Shown: positions 11,486 to 21,905, counted from the stretch's first letter. The stretch is 64,000 bases of DNA from Siphlonurus alternatus (GCA_949825025.1 OX463784.1:6207431-6271430); one strand, 5' to 3'. The notes: generated by a model not told the origin, from the letters alone. Made by a program: numbers and translations.

Positions 11486-11840
11486 TTAAGGGTAAGGTAA
11501 CGCCACCAATGTTAAAAAAAATCCCTCACACAAAAATTCTGAAAAAAATTTAAAATGTTCTCCTCTACACCCCCTATCAGTAGGTAAAATATCAGGTATA
11601 CAAATTCGATCTAGTTTTTGAGTTATGAAATTTTAAAGTTGACTACTTTAACATGAAGAAATGGAAATCCCATGTTAAATTAGTCAACTTTAAAAATTCA
11701 TAACTAAAAAACTAGATCGTATTTGTATACCTGATATTTTAGCTACTGATAGGGGGTGTAGAGGAGAACATTTTAAATTTTTTTCAGAATTTTTGTGAGA
11801 GGGATTTTTTTTAACATTGGTGGCGTTACCTTACCCTTAA
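11486..11840. mobile_element. Foldback element, family FB-B, bounded by TTAA
   Basis: Runs from TTAA + GGGTAAGGTAACGCC to GGCGTTACCTTACCC + TTAA. The arms carry TCCTCTACACCCCCTATCAG and ATATCAGGTATACAAATTCG and are almost perfect inverted copies of each other around ACATGAAGAAATGGAAATCC. Five copies in this window all end at TTAA. TTAA duplication is the hallmark of the piggyBac superfamily, so a piggyBac-mobilised MITE is the simplest reading. The ends do not otherwise match the classic piggyBac terminus that I know. Confidence 0.85.
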
Positions 11841-12795
11841 GCTTTAATAATAAAACTCCCCCCCTCATTTTATCAAGATTTAGAAATGAAAACAAAAAAT
11901 TCATAATAAAATTTTCATTTTATTAAAAAAATATCTAAACGTCCACCTTATATAACATTAAAAAAAAGGTAATGATAATTTATAAGAAACATATTAAAAT
12001 AATACATTAAATTTTAATTATTTGCAGGTTTGTGCAAAAGCTTAGATCTTTGAAAAAAAGACGGATGTTTTTTATATCCACAGGGTTTATTTAATCATAT
12101 TAATTAATTATTATTGATTAATCAATTATATATTATATCATCGTGACCAAGGTACCCATGTATCCTTCAGCTACAATTAAACAAATTAGATTGCTAAGCT
12201 ACGCTATATAATAAATATAATTTTAAATAAATTGCAGAATTATTATATTATTAAGCAGTACAATCCAAATATAATATTTTTTTTCAAGTTTTAACGCAGT
12301 CTTAAGAGTTGTGAGACAGCAAAAAAAAAAATTTAATCTTGCCAAAATTTCAAATCTTCCTGATAGTGAAAAACTTTTTACCTCAATCACCAACTTTGAC
12401 TGCAAAAGCCATCACATGGTATCAACATTTGAGCTGATAAGCCTTTTTTCTTAGAGTTTACCATTTGATTTAGGCCTTTTTATGTTTTTTTGACAAAAAT
12501 AAAGTGCACTTGACATTTTATATAAGAGGGTTTGTAATTATTAATTTGTGTACTTCAATTTTTTAATAATGTTGATGAAATATTATATTTTGAAGTACGT
12601 TAATTGTTAAAGAAAAATGTATTCGCCTTAATGAGCATATTTAAAAAATAATTAAATAATTTTTGAACAAACTGAAGTACAAGCTGCAGATTTTATTATT
12701 AAACATAAATTTATTTATATTATTATTCGATTGAAGCAGGCATACTTATTTTATTATTGGCTGAAACTCAATTCTTTTTTCTCTTCTTTTTTATC
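11841..12795. other. AT-rich sequence, no feature seen
   Basis: About 950 bp. A 60-codon minus-strand frame at 12223-12405 lacks coding character. Confidence 0.6.
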
Positions 12796-12955
12796 TTAAG
12801 CCTATATTACACGATACAATTTTTCTGATTATTGTATACAATTTTTCCTTGCAAGAAAATTTCTTCTCAACACAAACAAATGGAGATTAAATTTTCTTGT
12901 AAGGAAAAATTGTATACAATAACTAGAAAAATTGTATCGTGTAATATAGGCTTAA
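12796..12955. mobile_element. Foldback MITE, family FB-O, bounded by TTAA
   Basis: TTAA + GCCTATATTACACGATACAA, a short centre with CAAACAAATGG, and the complementary arm ending in TTAA. A diverged copy lies at 50.9 kb. The TTAA boundaries repeat the FB-B pattern although the end sequence is unrelated. Confidence 0.8.
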
Positions 12956-13247
12956 GATGTAATTTATTGCAAGAAAAATTCTCCTTGAAATAATTTACCT
13001 CTCAGCATTTTATATGATAAAATTTAGAATTGTTTGAATATATCTAACATCTGCGATTTATTACTTCTGTAAAGTATTAATGAAAAAATAAACTGCGTTT
13101 CAAGATTTGCTGAATATGCAGCGTTTTATTTAACTGGCTCTGCACTCACTCTTTGCATTCTGTATGCATTCCCAGAATGGTGTCTTTAAGAGTTAATAGA
13201 CAACTTGAGCGTTATTTTCGTATTTCATTTTTAGAAAAAAGGACCAA

Positions 13248-13562
13248 TTAAGGGGAAGGTAGCGCGCCCAATGTTAAAAAAAATCTCACACACATGAAAA
13301 TTATGAAAAAAAAAATGAAAATGTTCTCCTCTGTATCCCCTATTAGTAGCTACAATATCAGGTATACAAATTCGAGCTAGTTTTTAAGTTATGACTTTTT
13401 AAAGTTGACTGATTTAATAATTTAAAAACTTATAGCTCGAATTTGTATACCTGATATTTTAGCTACTGATAGTGGATGCAGAGGAGAACACTTTATTTTT
13501 TTTTGCATAAATTTCATGCTTTTTTTTTTTTTACATTGGGCGCGGCGTTACCTTACCCTTAA
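13248..13562. mobile_element. Foldback element FB-B, diverged copy
   Basis: Bounded by TTAA on both sides, with TIR GGGGAAGGTAGCGCGCCC on the left and GGCGTTACCTTACCC on the right. The arms still carry ATATCAGGTATACAAATTCG. It is older than the 11.5-kb copy, judging by the mismatches between its arms. It directly abuts an FB-G remnant. Confidence 0.8.
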
Positions 13563-13756
13563 AAATTATGCTACAAAATACTGTGACGTCATAGTCATGT
13601 AAATATTTAACACGCAATAGCATTATGAAAAACGTTACATGACTATTACGTAACGGAGACTTTCCCCCCCTCAAATTCTATAATGGACGATTCATATAAG
13701 AAAGGTCTTCTACTCATAAATGCATGCAGTAAAAAAATAATGCAGGTTGTCCATTG
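13563..13756. mobile_element. FB-G remnant
   Basis: Contains CTGTGACGTCATAGTCATG, a CATGACTATTACGTAAC counterpart and a right end GCAGGTTGTCCATTG. The left half is missing or beyond recognition. Confidence 0.5.
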
Positions 13757-13929
13757 TTACAAGAATTTGTATTAAATTGAAGTATGAAAGACATTATAAA
13801 CATGAAAGAGATATATTAAAGTAATATAATGTAAATAATTTGAAAAAAAAAAAAAATGAAATTATATGTATATAAAAAAATAATCAAAAATAATAATATT
13901 CAAAGAACAAAGAAAAGAAATAAATTTAT

Positions 13930-14023
13930 TACGGCATGGTTTATTTTATTTCTACTCTAGGTTAAAAAAGAGCAACATTTGATATGAAAACCACAAAGAG
14001 AAGCTGTTTTTCATTTTGCTGGA
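13930..14023 (-). other. Probable 3' UTR with polyadenylation signals
   Basis: On the minus strand, the sequence after the stop codon at 14024-14026 runs about 60 bases to GTAGAAATAAAATAAACC and then GTAATAAA. That gives two or three AATAAA-type signals in the expected place for a short 3' UTR. It supports the neighbouring terminal exon. Confidence 0.45.
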
Positions 14024-14148
14024 TTACAAATTAGTAACATCAAAGTCTCGCTCTGCGATTCTCTTTATAACAAGGTCGATCATTTTCTTAACGTCATATC
14101 CCTCTTTAAATTGAATCAGCTGTTCGGGTTCTTTGTAAATTTTGCAAC
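14024..14148 (-). CDS. C-terminal coding exon of an unidentified host gene
   Basis: On the minus strand a pyrimidine-rich tract ending CTATGCTCTTCAG gives a good splice acceptor. Next come two bases of a split codon, then 40 open codons and TAA. The peptide starts CKIYKEPEQLIQFKEGYDVK and continues KMIDLVIKRIAERDFDVTNL. It is rich in charged residues with an amphipathic helical pattern. Base composition is clearly higher in GC than the flanks, and AATAAA signals follow downstream. I do not recognise the family. Earlier exons should lie at higher coordinates on the minus strand, but none within this window could be joined with confidence. A decayed gene copy is possible, yet the intact frame argues against an old pseudogene. 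Confidence 0.55.
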
Positions 14149-14186
14149 CTGAAGAGCATAGAATTTTTTTACTTTGAGATATAAAC

Positions 14187-14345
14187 CAGAGTTGAAATAA
14201 ATTTCATCTTTTATTCGTTATTAAGCTCTCTCATCGTCTAATTTCCTCCTATTTTGCACTTTTTTAGAAGAAAAAAGGAGGGAAAAAGAAGAAATTACGT
14301 ATTTTTTCCTCTTCTTGTGCATAAAATGTTAGAAATATTTTCTCT
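14187..14345 (+). mobile_element. MITE-F, 3'-truncated copy
   Basis: Begins at AGAGTTGAAATAAATTTCAT and follows the family through TTTTGCACTTTTTTAGA to CATAAAATGTTAGAAATATT, then stops. The AGCGAAGAGG and GATTAGGTTTAG sections are absent. It lies just upstream (gene sense) of the terminal exon, in what would be the last intron. Confidence 0.65.
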
Positions 14346-14406
14346 TTTTTAACAAGATTATTATGTCGATGATAATTTTTTTACTGTATATCTCTCTTTA
14401 ATACAC

Positions 14407-14727
14407 AATGGAGTATCGACCTCAAAATTTTTTATTGCAGAAATGGATAGAGGGAGCAAAGTTATGCTACCCTCATTTTTTTCAGATTTTTTTAGAGCCC
14501 GGGAACTATTTTTAAAAAGTTATTGAAAGTCCTGTTTGTGACGTCACGAGGTGGCAAGTCCTATCTTTTTCTTAAGGAGCGGCTTCTCGTGACGTCACAA
14601 AAAGAACTTTCAATAATTTTTTAAAAATAATTTCCCGGCTCTAAAAAATCTGAAAAATTAAAGGAGCATATCTTTTGCACGCTCTATCCATTTCTGTAAT
14701 AAAAAAAATTTGAGGTCAATACTCCAT
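14407..14727. mobile_element. Foldback element FB-A (GACCTCAA-end type)
   Basis: Outer ends are CAATGGAGTATCGACCTCAA and its diverged complement, unlike the GGACAAC ends of other copies. The arms are the same (TTGCAGAAATGGATAGAGGG, GGGAACTATTTTTAAAAAG). The loop has two TGACGTCA octamers and AAGTCCTATCTTTTTCTTAA. Confidence 0.8.
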
Positions 14728-15873
14728 ACTACGCTTCATTATAATATTTCTGTCAATAAGAAAACTTGTCAAAAAACTTCAACAAAAAACTTTTTAAGAA
14801 ATAATATATACTTGAAATTTTTCACTTTTGATAAAAAAAAAAGTTTTGTGAATAAATAATGAGCATTTTATGATTTGCTGTTTGCTCTTTTGTATAGGAT
14901 TTGAAGAAAATTTTGTAAGAAAATAACTTTATATTTGTAATACACAGATTTTCACTCCAGATAACTTCACTTAAATTAATTAAAATTAAGGATGTGTTTT
15001 TCCTAAGAACGAATCTCGCGGGAACTAATTTCAAAAGGTGTATAAGCAGAAACAGAGGACGGTATGCACTTTAAAATTGTCATTAATTATAATAGAGAGG
15101 AAAGAGAGTTGCTGTGAGAAAACTCCCTCTCTCATGCAAACCATATATAACTTTAAAAATAAAATTGTGTAGTTTCTTCATTCCATTAATTTTATACAGA
15201 TATGTTTCACATGACGCCGGTAATGTACCTGAGATTCATAAAAAAAAAAAAAAAACGCATTGCAATGTAAGTACAATGCTTTAATATTAACTCTATGGTA
15301 CAACGCTGTGAACATTTTTTTAACAACCACTTATTTATCATAACATTCATAACGTAACTTCAGTTATTTTTTATGTATTTAATTCCAAACATATCAGCAG
15401 ATAAGACAACCATGCAATATTTGGGTGTATTAGATGTAAAAACTGTACTGTATATATGTTACATAGAGATATTCGCGAACATTTTAATCTTATTTTTAGT
15501 ATTAACAAAATTGATATCAATTAAATTACTAAAAAAAAACAAAACAAAACAAAAAAATTCAGAAATTTCATGGTTATAAGTTATAAGTGAGAAACCTTTC
15601 GCGTCTTACATACATAAATTTATGAAAAATAGAGTCATTAGAAATGTGTGGAATATTAATATAATATATAAAGTTAATTTATTCTGACTAATTAATGAAA
15701 ATCATTATTAGGTATAAAGTTTGACCTCACATTTTATTTTGATTACTATTAATAAATTTTTTTGGGGGGTATTTCAATTTGAACTTAAAGCTTAATAAAT
15801 ATTTAATTAAATGTAGTGTACTTATAACTTTTTACATCAATTTTAACACTGAGTATTTTTCAAACATGAGAGG
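14728..15873. other. AT-rich sequence, no feature seen
   Basis: About 1.1 kb. The open frames at 14822-15034 (minus) and 15373-15579 (plus) look random. An A run at 15240-15254 is the only simple repeat. Confidence 0.6.
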
Positions 15874-16080
15874 CTAAGGCTAGTCGCAGAGAGAATCGCA
15901 TGATTTCGTAGCGTATGATAAAAAAATTATGAAACTATGCTATCAGGTATGCGCGCGCACACAGCTTTGCATGGTATCGTATGGTATGACATCGTAAGTT
16001 TCTTATTTAGAACCGGTTCTAAATTTTTATCATACGATACGCAATCATACGATGCGATGCTGTCTGCGAGCAGCCTAAAG
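15874..16080. mobile_element. Foldback MITE, single copy (FB-R)
   Basis: The left end TAAGGCTAGTCGCAGA is answered by TCTGCGAGCAGCCTAAAG on the right. The arms also share CGTAGCGTATGATAAAAA and TTTTTATCATACGATACGC. The inner part repeats CATACGAT/ATCGTATG motifs. No copy elsewhere in the window. Confidence 0.6.
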
Positions 16081-16202
16081 CATTGATTTTCACACGTAAA
16101 TTATATAAATACACTATTGAGAAGGTATCATTAAAAGTTATGCTTTGCATGTTTAATTTACATCGCTCAATATTTCAAACTTATTGTGATGGTGCGTACG
16201 TG

Positions 16203-16670
16203 TAAAGGTGCTTTTAAATGGAGCTATGTCGAGAAATGCGCACTTGCTTTAATATTGTATGGCAGCCATCTTGGCTAGAGAAAATCGTCCCAAATTGAAA
16301 TAAATTTTATCTTTTCTTCGCTATTAAACTCTCCTCTCGTATTTTCTCCTCTTATTTTGCACCATTTTAGAGGAAAAAAGAGGTGAAAAAGACGATATTA
16401 CGTATTTTTTGCTCTTCTTGAACATAAAATGTTAGAAATATTGTCTTCATTTCATCCTCACTTTGAGCGAAGAGGAAATAAGATGTGTTTTAGAGGTAAA
16501 AAGATTAGGTTTAGACATGTAAAAGATGAGTTGAAGATGTAATTTTTCAACTAGGGTCGCTTCTTGCGGGACGGGGAGCGATTTTATCACCAACATGGCC
16601 GCTATATTATATTGAAGCAAGTGCGCATTTCTCAACCCCGCTTGACATGGCTCCATGTAAATGCACCTTA
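16203..16670. mobile_element. Foldback element FB-N, split by MITE-F
   Basis: The ends are TAAAGGTGCTTTTAAATGGA and CATGTAAATGCACCTTA. The arms share GAAATGCGCACTTGCTT and its complement, and GGCAGCCATCTTGG against CCAACATGGCCGC. Without the MITE-F insert the element is about 200 bp. The terminal AAAGGTGCTTT resembles the FB-L end. Confidence 0.7.
16289..16557 (+). mobile_element. MITE-F, complete copy nested in FB-N
   Basis: Runs from CCCAAATTGAAATAAATTTT to TAATTTTTCAACTAGGGT. It interrupts both arms of the surrounding palindrome, so it inserted after FB-N. Confidence 0.75.
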
Positions 16671-17122
16671 AAGCAACTTCGGCCTTGTAATCTTCGTAGT
16701 TGATCGAATAGCGTGCCAAATGTCCATTTGCGTCGGGCAATGATCGTGGCTGTTGAACCGTGGGTTTAAATTAGGAAGGAGAGAAAAATTTTGAGTAGTA
16801 ATTTCGTATCAAATCTCAGTCGCAATAAAACATAATTATCTACGTTTTGTTAAAAAAACTAAAAATTGTTTTTTTTTAGACGTAAATAATTATATACATT
16901 ATTCATAAAGATATTTATAATTTAGTAAAATTATATTAACAATGTCATCTTGAGAAATAACTAAAACAAACATGCTTTGATATATTAGAGTTTTTGAAAA
17001 AATAATTATAAAATTCATGGGCCTTTGTAAATAACTTCATGCCATCCATTTACATTATTTTTGTGTTCATTAATTGCAATTTTTTTATATTTACAAAAAT
17101 ATAGCATGTCTCTATAATTGAA
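16671..17122. other. AT-rich sequence, no feature seen
   Basis: No recognised repeat or coding-like segment. Confidence 0.6.
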
Positions 17123-17519
17123 CATAATAGACAATAATGGTTGCATTTTTTTATTTCATAATTAGAAAATATACATTAAATTATGCTTTTCTGAATTTTT
17201 ACGGATTTTTTAGAGTGCGGGAACTAATTTTAAAAAAATATTTAAAATGTCTGAATTTGGGTGGTGCACCTGATGGGACAACCGTGACGTCATTGACAGC
17301 CAATCACAGCAGCCGTGACATCATCAACAGCCAATCACTGCACGACAAATGACGTCACGGTTGTCCCATCAGGTGTACCACCCAAATTCAGATATTTTAA
17401 ATATTTTTTGAAAATTAGTTCCCGCACTCCAAAAAATCCGAAAAAATTCAGAAAAGCATAATTTTAGGTATATTTTCTAATTATGAAATAAAAAAATGCA
17501 ACCATTATTGTCTATTATG
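17123..17519. mobile_element. Near-perfect palindrome of about 400 bp, family FB-H
   Basis: Two arms of roughly 170 bp face each other across a centre with CAGCCAATCACAGCAGCC and a related CAGCCAATCACTGCACG. The left arm starts CATAATAGACAATAATGG and the right arm ends with its complement. Each arm holds one TGACGTCA and GGTGGTGCACCTGATGG or its near-complement. The inner arm (TCTGAATTTTTACGGATTTT, GCGGGAACTAATTTTAAAAA) resembles FB-A, so the two families are related. Very few arm mismatches suggest recent arrival or recent gene conversion. Confidence 0.8.
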
Positions 17520-17988
17520 CTCACACAAAAGTAAATAAATCAAAGCAACAATATTTCACTGAATATAAAATTCCTTTTAATTTCAACGCATAACTTATAA
17601 TTACTCCTGTAGCAAATTTTACTTACATTTTCTTGCATTTTGTAAAAAATTTAAAGTTAATTAAACGTATATATTATTTTAGGAACATTTTAATATTAAT
17701 ATATAATTATTATTTAATATTTTATTTACAATGTTATGCAAAATTGTTTAAAATTTTCAACAAAATTTATTCACAAATATTAATAAAAAAATTGTATATA
17801 GTATATAAATATTTTATAATAATTATATTTTATAAATTCCCAAAGTTCCATGCAACATGGCATGTACAGTATCACAAACCTTAGTTTACGCATGGAAGAC
17901 ATTTTGAATAGAAAATAGTAATGTTTTGCGTTACGACCTTCATTTTTTAACGATAGGCGCTCGATTAGAAAAAACATCACATCCCTAG
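17520..17988. other. AT-rich sequence, no feature seen
   Basis: Strongly AT-rich. The overlapping frames at 17633-17884 and 17780-17980 consist mostly of Ile, Lys, Tyr and Phe and are not taken as genes. Confidence 0.6.
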
Positions 17989-18078
17989 TTTAGTTTGCCG
18001 GTTTATGAGAATGCCACGACCGTGGGCGCGGCAATCCGCTTGACTAGCGGCCATCCCAAGTATCTAATAGACTTTTAA
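17989..18078 (+). CDS. Possible C-terminal exon, unidentified
   Basis: A GC- and CpG-rich patch in AT-rich surroundings. After an acceptor-like CATCCCTAG or TTTAG the plus strand is open to a TAA at 18076. The peptide contains VYENATTVGAAIRLTSGHPK followed by YLIDF. Composition and codon choice look coding, but the length is short and other frames are also open. The minus strand offers ATGGCC in a good start context (peptide beginning MAASQADCRAHGRG). I do not recognise a family, and either strand could be the real one, or neither. Confidence 0.3.
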   Translation, partial: FSLPVYENATTVGAAIRLTSGHPKYLIDF

Positions 18079-18159
18079 CCTGTTATTAGTACTGACATCA
18101 TGGTTTAATGTTCATTAATTTAGCGAACTTTAAAACCAAAACAGAAAATGCACGCTGCC

Positions 18160-18720
18160 ATGATTTTTGTTATAGTGACGTCACAGGAGCTCGAAATCGA
18201 TTAATTAAATCGAACCGAATCGAACTAAACCGATCAGCTGAGCTGAAAAAAGGCGTTCGTTTTAAAATAAAAGACAGATCGGAATATACGTCTATATACG
18301 CCTCCAGAAGCTATAATAAATCCATAATGTTACTTTTAAATGCGTAAGGGTGCTTATTTTATTTAATTTCACCACTTTTTTTCAAGTTTTTAGCATTTTT
18401 GGTGTCGACGTTTTGTCACAACAGCGGCTCCATGCGGCCCCACTGGCCCCAGGCTTTCGTCTGGAAGAGGTGCAAAGTGGTCGAAGTGATGGCGACGCGA
18501 TTTTGAAATCAAATTAAACTTACTTTTTTATACTTTTTTCTAATAGTTATACATATTATAGAAGCATGTAATATTTTTAAAAAATTCCATAGTTTAAAAT
18601 AACCTTGTTGTGGGAAATTTTTAAAAAATGAAGATTACTACGCCTTGGCGACGTCTAGTCTGTGATCTCAGGCGTAATCTAAGGCTTGTTTTACTGTATG
18701 AATAAAAATGCAAATCTATA
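18160..18720. other. CpG-rich stretch with coding-like frames
   Basis: Follows the possible exon at 18 kb. It includes a CGAACCGAATCGAACTAAAC tract, then CTTTTTTTCAAG before a GC-rich block at 18410-18510. That block is open in several frames; one plus-strand frame ends HAAPLAPGFRLEEVQSGRSD, six more residues and a stop. A 25-codon frame at 18630-18707 (MKITTPWRRLVCDLRRNLRL...) follows and runs into AATAAAA. It may be the 3' part of a host gene or a decayed repeat. I could not decide. Confidence 0.3.
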
Positions 18721-18796
18721 AATATGTGGTACCCAGATAAGAAATGATTTTAATCAATGTAAATTAAACAATTTCTTGCTTCATTTTTAATAATAG

Positions 18797-19128
18797 AGGC
18801 TGAAGTGATAGTACTTGGATGGGTGACCATGCATTTCAAGTAAAAAATACGCTGCTCCCTCCCTGGGATAAATTCGTCTCGCTTTCCACCCAGTGTAGTG
18901 ATGCACTTGTGTGTGGTTCCCCAGGCTTTGGACATCGCTTTGGTCCATTGAGAAAAAGAAGAGGTGTCCGTCCTGACTGAGGTTTTCCACGGTTCCCTCA
19001 GTCTCACCTCAGCGAATGCTGGGACGCGTAACAGGCCGTGGCCACCATCCGTTCCCTACCCATTACCCCTCCGCGAGCTATAAGCCTTTAGGGGTGTATC
19101 CTTGTAAAAAAAATAAATAAAAAATATG
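18797..19128 (+). mobile_element. 5S-headed SINE, divergent subfamily
   Basis: Starts with AGTACTTGGATGGGTGACCA, which is the box C region of 5S rRNA. It then carries the shared central SINE domain (CCTGACTGAGG, CCCTCAGTC, GCGAATGCTGGGA, GGCCGTGGCCACC) and ends in an A-rich tail (AAAAAAAATAAATAAAAAA). The middle and the 3' part (GCGAGCTATAAGCCTTTAGG) differ from the other 5S-headed copies, so it is a separate subfamily. The upstream half of the 5S region is missing. Transcription would be by RNA polymerase III. No protein is encoded. Confidence 0.75.
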
Positions 19129-19469
19129 AACTTTATTGAACTTCACTTGTGTTGACACTAGTTAAAAATAAATTTATTCTCACGAGCTAATACAATTTAT
19201 TCAGCCGTGTTATCTAATCTACTTACATTGTATAAAGCCAAACAGGGTAATGTAAAAAAGAACACTCCCGTACCATCTGTGATATTGTAAGCCGCATACA
19301 GTATCGTTCCGTTTACTTATTAGCATGATAATAATATTAATTATTTATGTCTTTGAGTTATAATTAAACATAAATTAACATAATCCTCCTACCACAACTT
19401 GACTAAAATTTTATGCTAATTAAACCCAGATATAATTAAATCAGTTTAATTAACCCTGTAATTTGAATA
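19129..19469. other. AT-rich sequence, no feature seen
   Basis: No recognised repeat before the TA array. Confidence 0.6.
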
Positions 19470-19473
19470 TATA

Positions 19474-19532
<59 letters not shown>
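19470..19532. repeat. (TA)n microsatellite
   Basis: About 60 bp of nearly pure TA repeat. Confidence 0.9.
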
Positions 19533-19536
<4 letters not shown>

Positions 19537-19703
19537 GTGAACACCATGAGCGTTACCCCTGCTCTGTTATATAAAGCGTTGTCATGCATTTTATGAAGGC
19601 GTGGTGAACTTGGAAATTTTATGGAAACTTGAATGGGTATACTCTTCTTACCGAACCTAAAATTGCAAAGTGAAAAAGACAACAATTTTTACTTTATTGA
19701 CCA

Positions 19704-19956
19704 CCAAAGTTGAAATAAATTTCATTTTTTCTTCGCTATTAAACTCTCCTCTCGTCTTTTTACCTCTTATTTTGCGCCATTTTAGAGGGGAAAAGACAAG
19801 ATTACGTATTTTTTCTTCTTCTTGAACGTAAATGTTATAAATATTGTCTTCATTTCATCCTCACTTTGAGCGTGTGATTTAGAGGTAAAAAATATTAGGT
19901 TTAGAGTGTTTAGACGTGTAAAAGATGAGTTGAAGACGAAATTTTTCAACTAGGGT
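19704..19956 (+). mobile_element. MITE-F, nearly complete copy
   Basis: From CAAAGTTGAAATAAATTTCA to AATTTTTCAACTAGGGT, with a small deletion in the GAGCGAAGAGGAAATAAG section and a duplicated TTTAGA. Confidence 0.75.
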
Positions 19957-19964
19957 ACTCTATA

Positions 19965-20155
19965 TAGTTGAAATGGGTGCTATTCACGAAGAAGTTAGCC
20001 AGGTTTCTAACCACGTTTAACTATACCTGTTTTACGTGTTAAATCACCTTAGTTAAACGTGGTTAAGCTAAACGTGGTTAGAAACCTGGCTAACTTCTTC
20101 TTGAATCGCACCCAATGTTTTTATCTTCAACTCATCTTTTACACGTCTAAAGTAT
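19965..20155 (-). mobile_element. MITE-F fragment interrupted by FB-3
   Basis: ATAGTTGAAA lies left of the FB-3 element, and TCTTCAACTCATCTTTTACA with CGTCTAAAG resumes on its right. This is the start of a minus-oriented MITE-F. The rest of the copy is missing. FB-3 therefore inserted into an existing MITE-F end. Confidence 0.6.
19972..20116. mobile_element. Foldback MITE, family FB-3
   Basis: Palindrome GGGTGCTATTCACGAAGAAG, GTTAGCCAGGTTTCTAACCA, CGTTTAACTATACCTG and the complementary arm ending GAATCGCACCC. Five copies occur in the window (also 37.7, 45.0, 48.5 and 52.5 kb). Together with FB-2 it shares an ATTCAC(G/A)AAG motif next to a G-run at the end. Confidence 0.8.
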
Positions 20156-20441
20156 TTTCACTCGTCGATTATTGGTACTGCGAGAAACTTGAGTACTGAA
20201 CTATATAAATGTTAATACTTTTTTATTATTATCACTACAGATGCACCTGTTTTCTTCATAAACTTTCAAGAATAATCCGTTCTCATCCTATAAGAGTAAG
20301 TTTCTCGACGAACTACAATATAAGAGTGGAAACAGTCCTGTAATATTCAAACTCTTTTTATAATGAAGCCTTGATAGAAAATCTTAATATTATAATAAAA
20401 TATGTTACAATCTTTACAATTTAAAAGCTGCACAGTAATAA

Positions 20442-20735
20442 CACTGATTTTTTAGAGCCCGGTAAGTATTGCTAAAAAGTTTTACCGAGGTTGGGTTTGA
20501 ACCCACGCTCCTTTCAATCCCTATATTTTTATTAAGAGAGGCGTAATCTTTATAAATTTAAAATTTTTAAAATTTATTTATTTATTTTATATAATTATAA
20601 CTTTCAATCATTTTTTAAAAATAGTTTCCGGACTAAAAAAATCTGAAAAAAAAAATTGAATACCTTAGCATAACTTTACACCCTTTAGCCATTTTTGCAA
20701 TAACAAAATTTCAGGTCAATTTTTCATTTCTCCAG
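20442..20735. mobile_element. FB-A remnant with a T-arm-like loop
   Basis: The left outer arm is lost. It keeps TTTTTTAGAGCCCGGTAAGT, then a loop with CCGAGGTTGGGTTTGAACCC, and a right arm to GCAATAACAAAATTTCAGG. The loop resembles a tRNA T-arm/B box (GGTTYGAAnCC). Confidence 0.6.
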
Positions 20736-21070
20736 ATCAAAATAAGAAAATATAATGCGCCCACTTGAACTGCTAAAAAGTGACAAAATAAAAAAGGATA
20801 GATCAGCCTAGAGGGCAGTTCAACAAATCGTAGTCAGTATAAATGGTATGACACCGCACTGAAATAACACTGCCTGCCTGGGGATGTGGACAAATCAATA
20901 GTGCTCAGCTTTTACTGCCTTTTAACTCAACGTTCATTTGTCGAGGGGACTTCAAAATTTCTCAACTTGAAGACATGAAGAAAAATTAGCTGTTCATCCT
21001 TTTTTTATTAATACTTTTAGAGATTTTTTGTTAGAGCTTTTTTTATACTGATATATGATACACTAATATT
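20736..21070. other. Sequence without recognised feature
   Basis: Less AT-rich than average near 20810-20960, but I see no inverted ends, SINE domain or open frame. Confidence 0.5.
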
Positions 21071-21555
<485 letters not shown>

Positions 21556-21848
21556 TGCATCCCGGAGGAGATTAATGGCATTTTCCATCAATTGCCGATC
21601 ATCCTGACTGAGGTTTCCATGGTTTCCTTAGTCACAACCAGGTGAATGCTAGAATAGATTGCTATGTGCCATGACTGCCATGTTTTGGAAGGTCCACGAA
21701 GTTCAGATATACTTGAGACCAGTTCCTCAACTCGGTTCATTCCAATGAGGAAAAAGTATGAATAATTGATTATATTATATAATTTTTCCCGTGGTCTGCC
21801 CTGGACTTCAAATTCTCAGGAAAAGCTTGGGTTGCCAAACTCCCCTTT
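21556..21848 (+). mobile_element. tRNA-type SINE, 5'-truncated
   Basis: Matches the body of the tRNA-headed SINE at 38.3 kb from GGAGGAGATTAATGGCATTT through CATCAATTGCCGATCATCC, CTGACTGAGG and CACAACCAGGTGAATGCT. The tRNA head is missing. The 3' part (CTTGAGACCAGTTCCTCAAC and beyond, to a T-rich end) is visible here but lost in the gap at 38.6 kb, so this copy is the only record of that region in the window. Confidence 0.65.
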
Positions 21849-21905
21849 TTTTTATTACTGTTTGTTCTAAGTCTTCTATATCATCTACTTCCATTTAGTT
21901 CCGGA

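Noticed and set aside
17633..17980. Overlapping 83- and 66-codon frames
   Set aside because: They are made of AT-rich codons with no recognisable motif and overlap on opposite strands.
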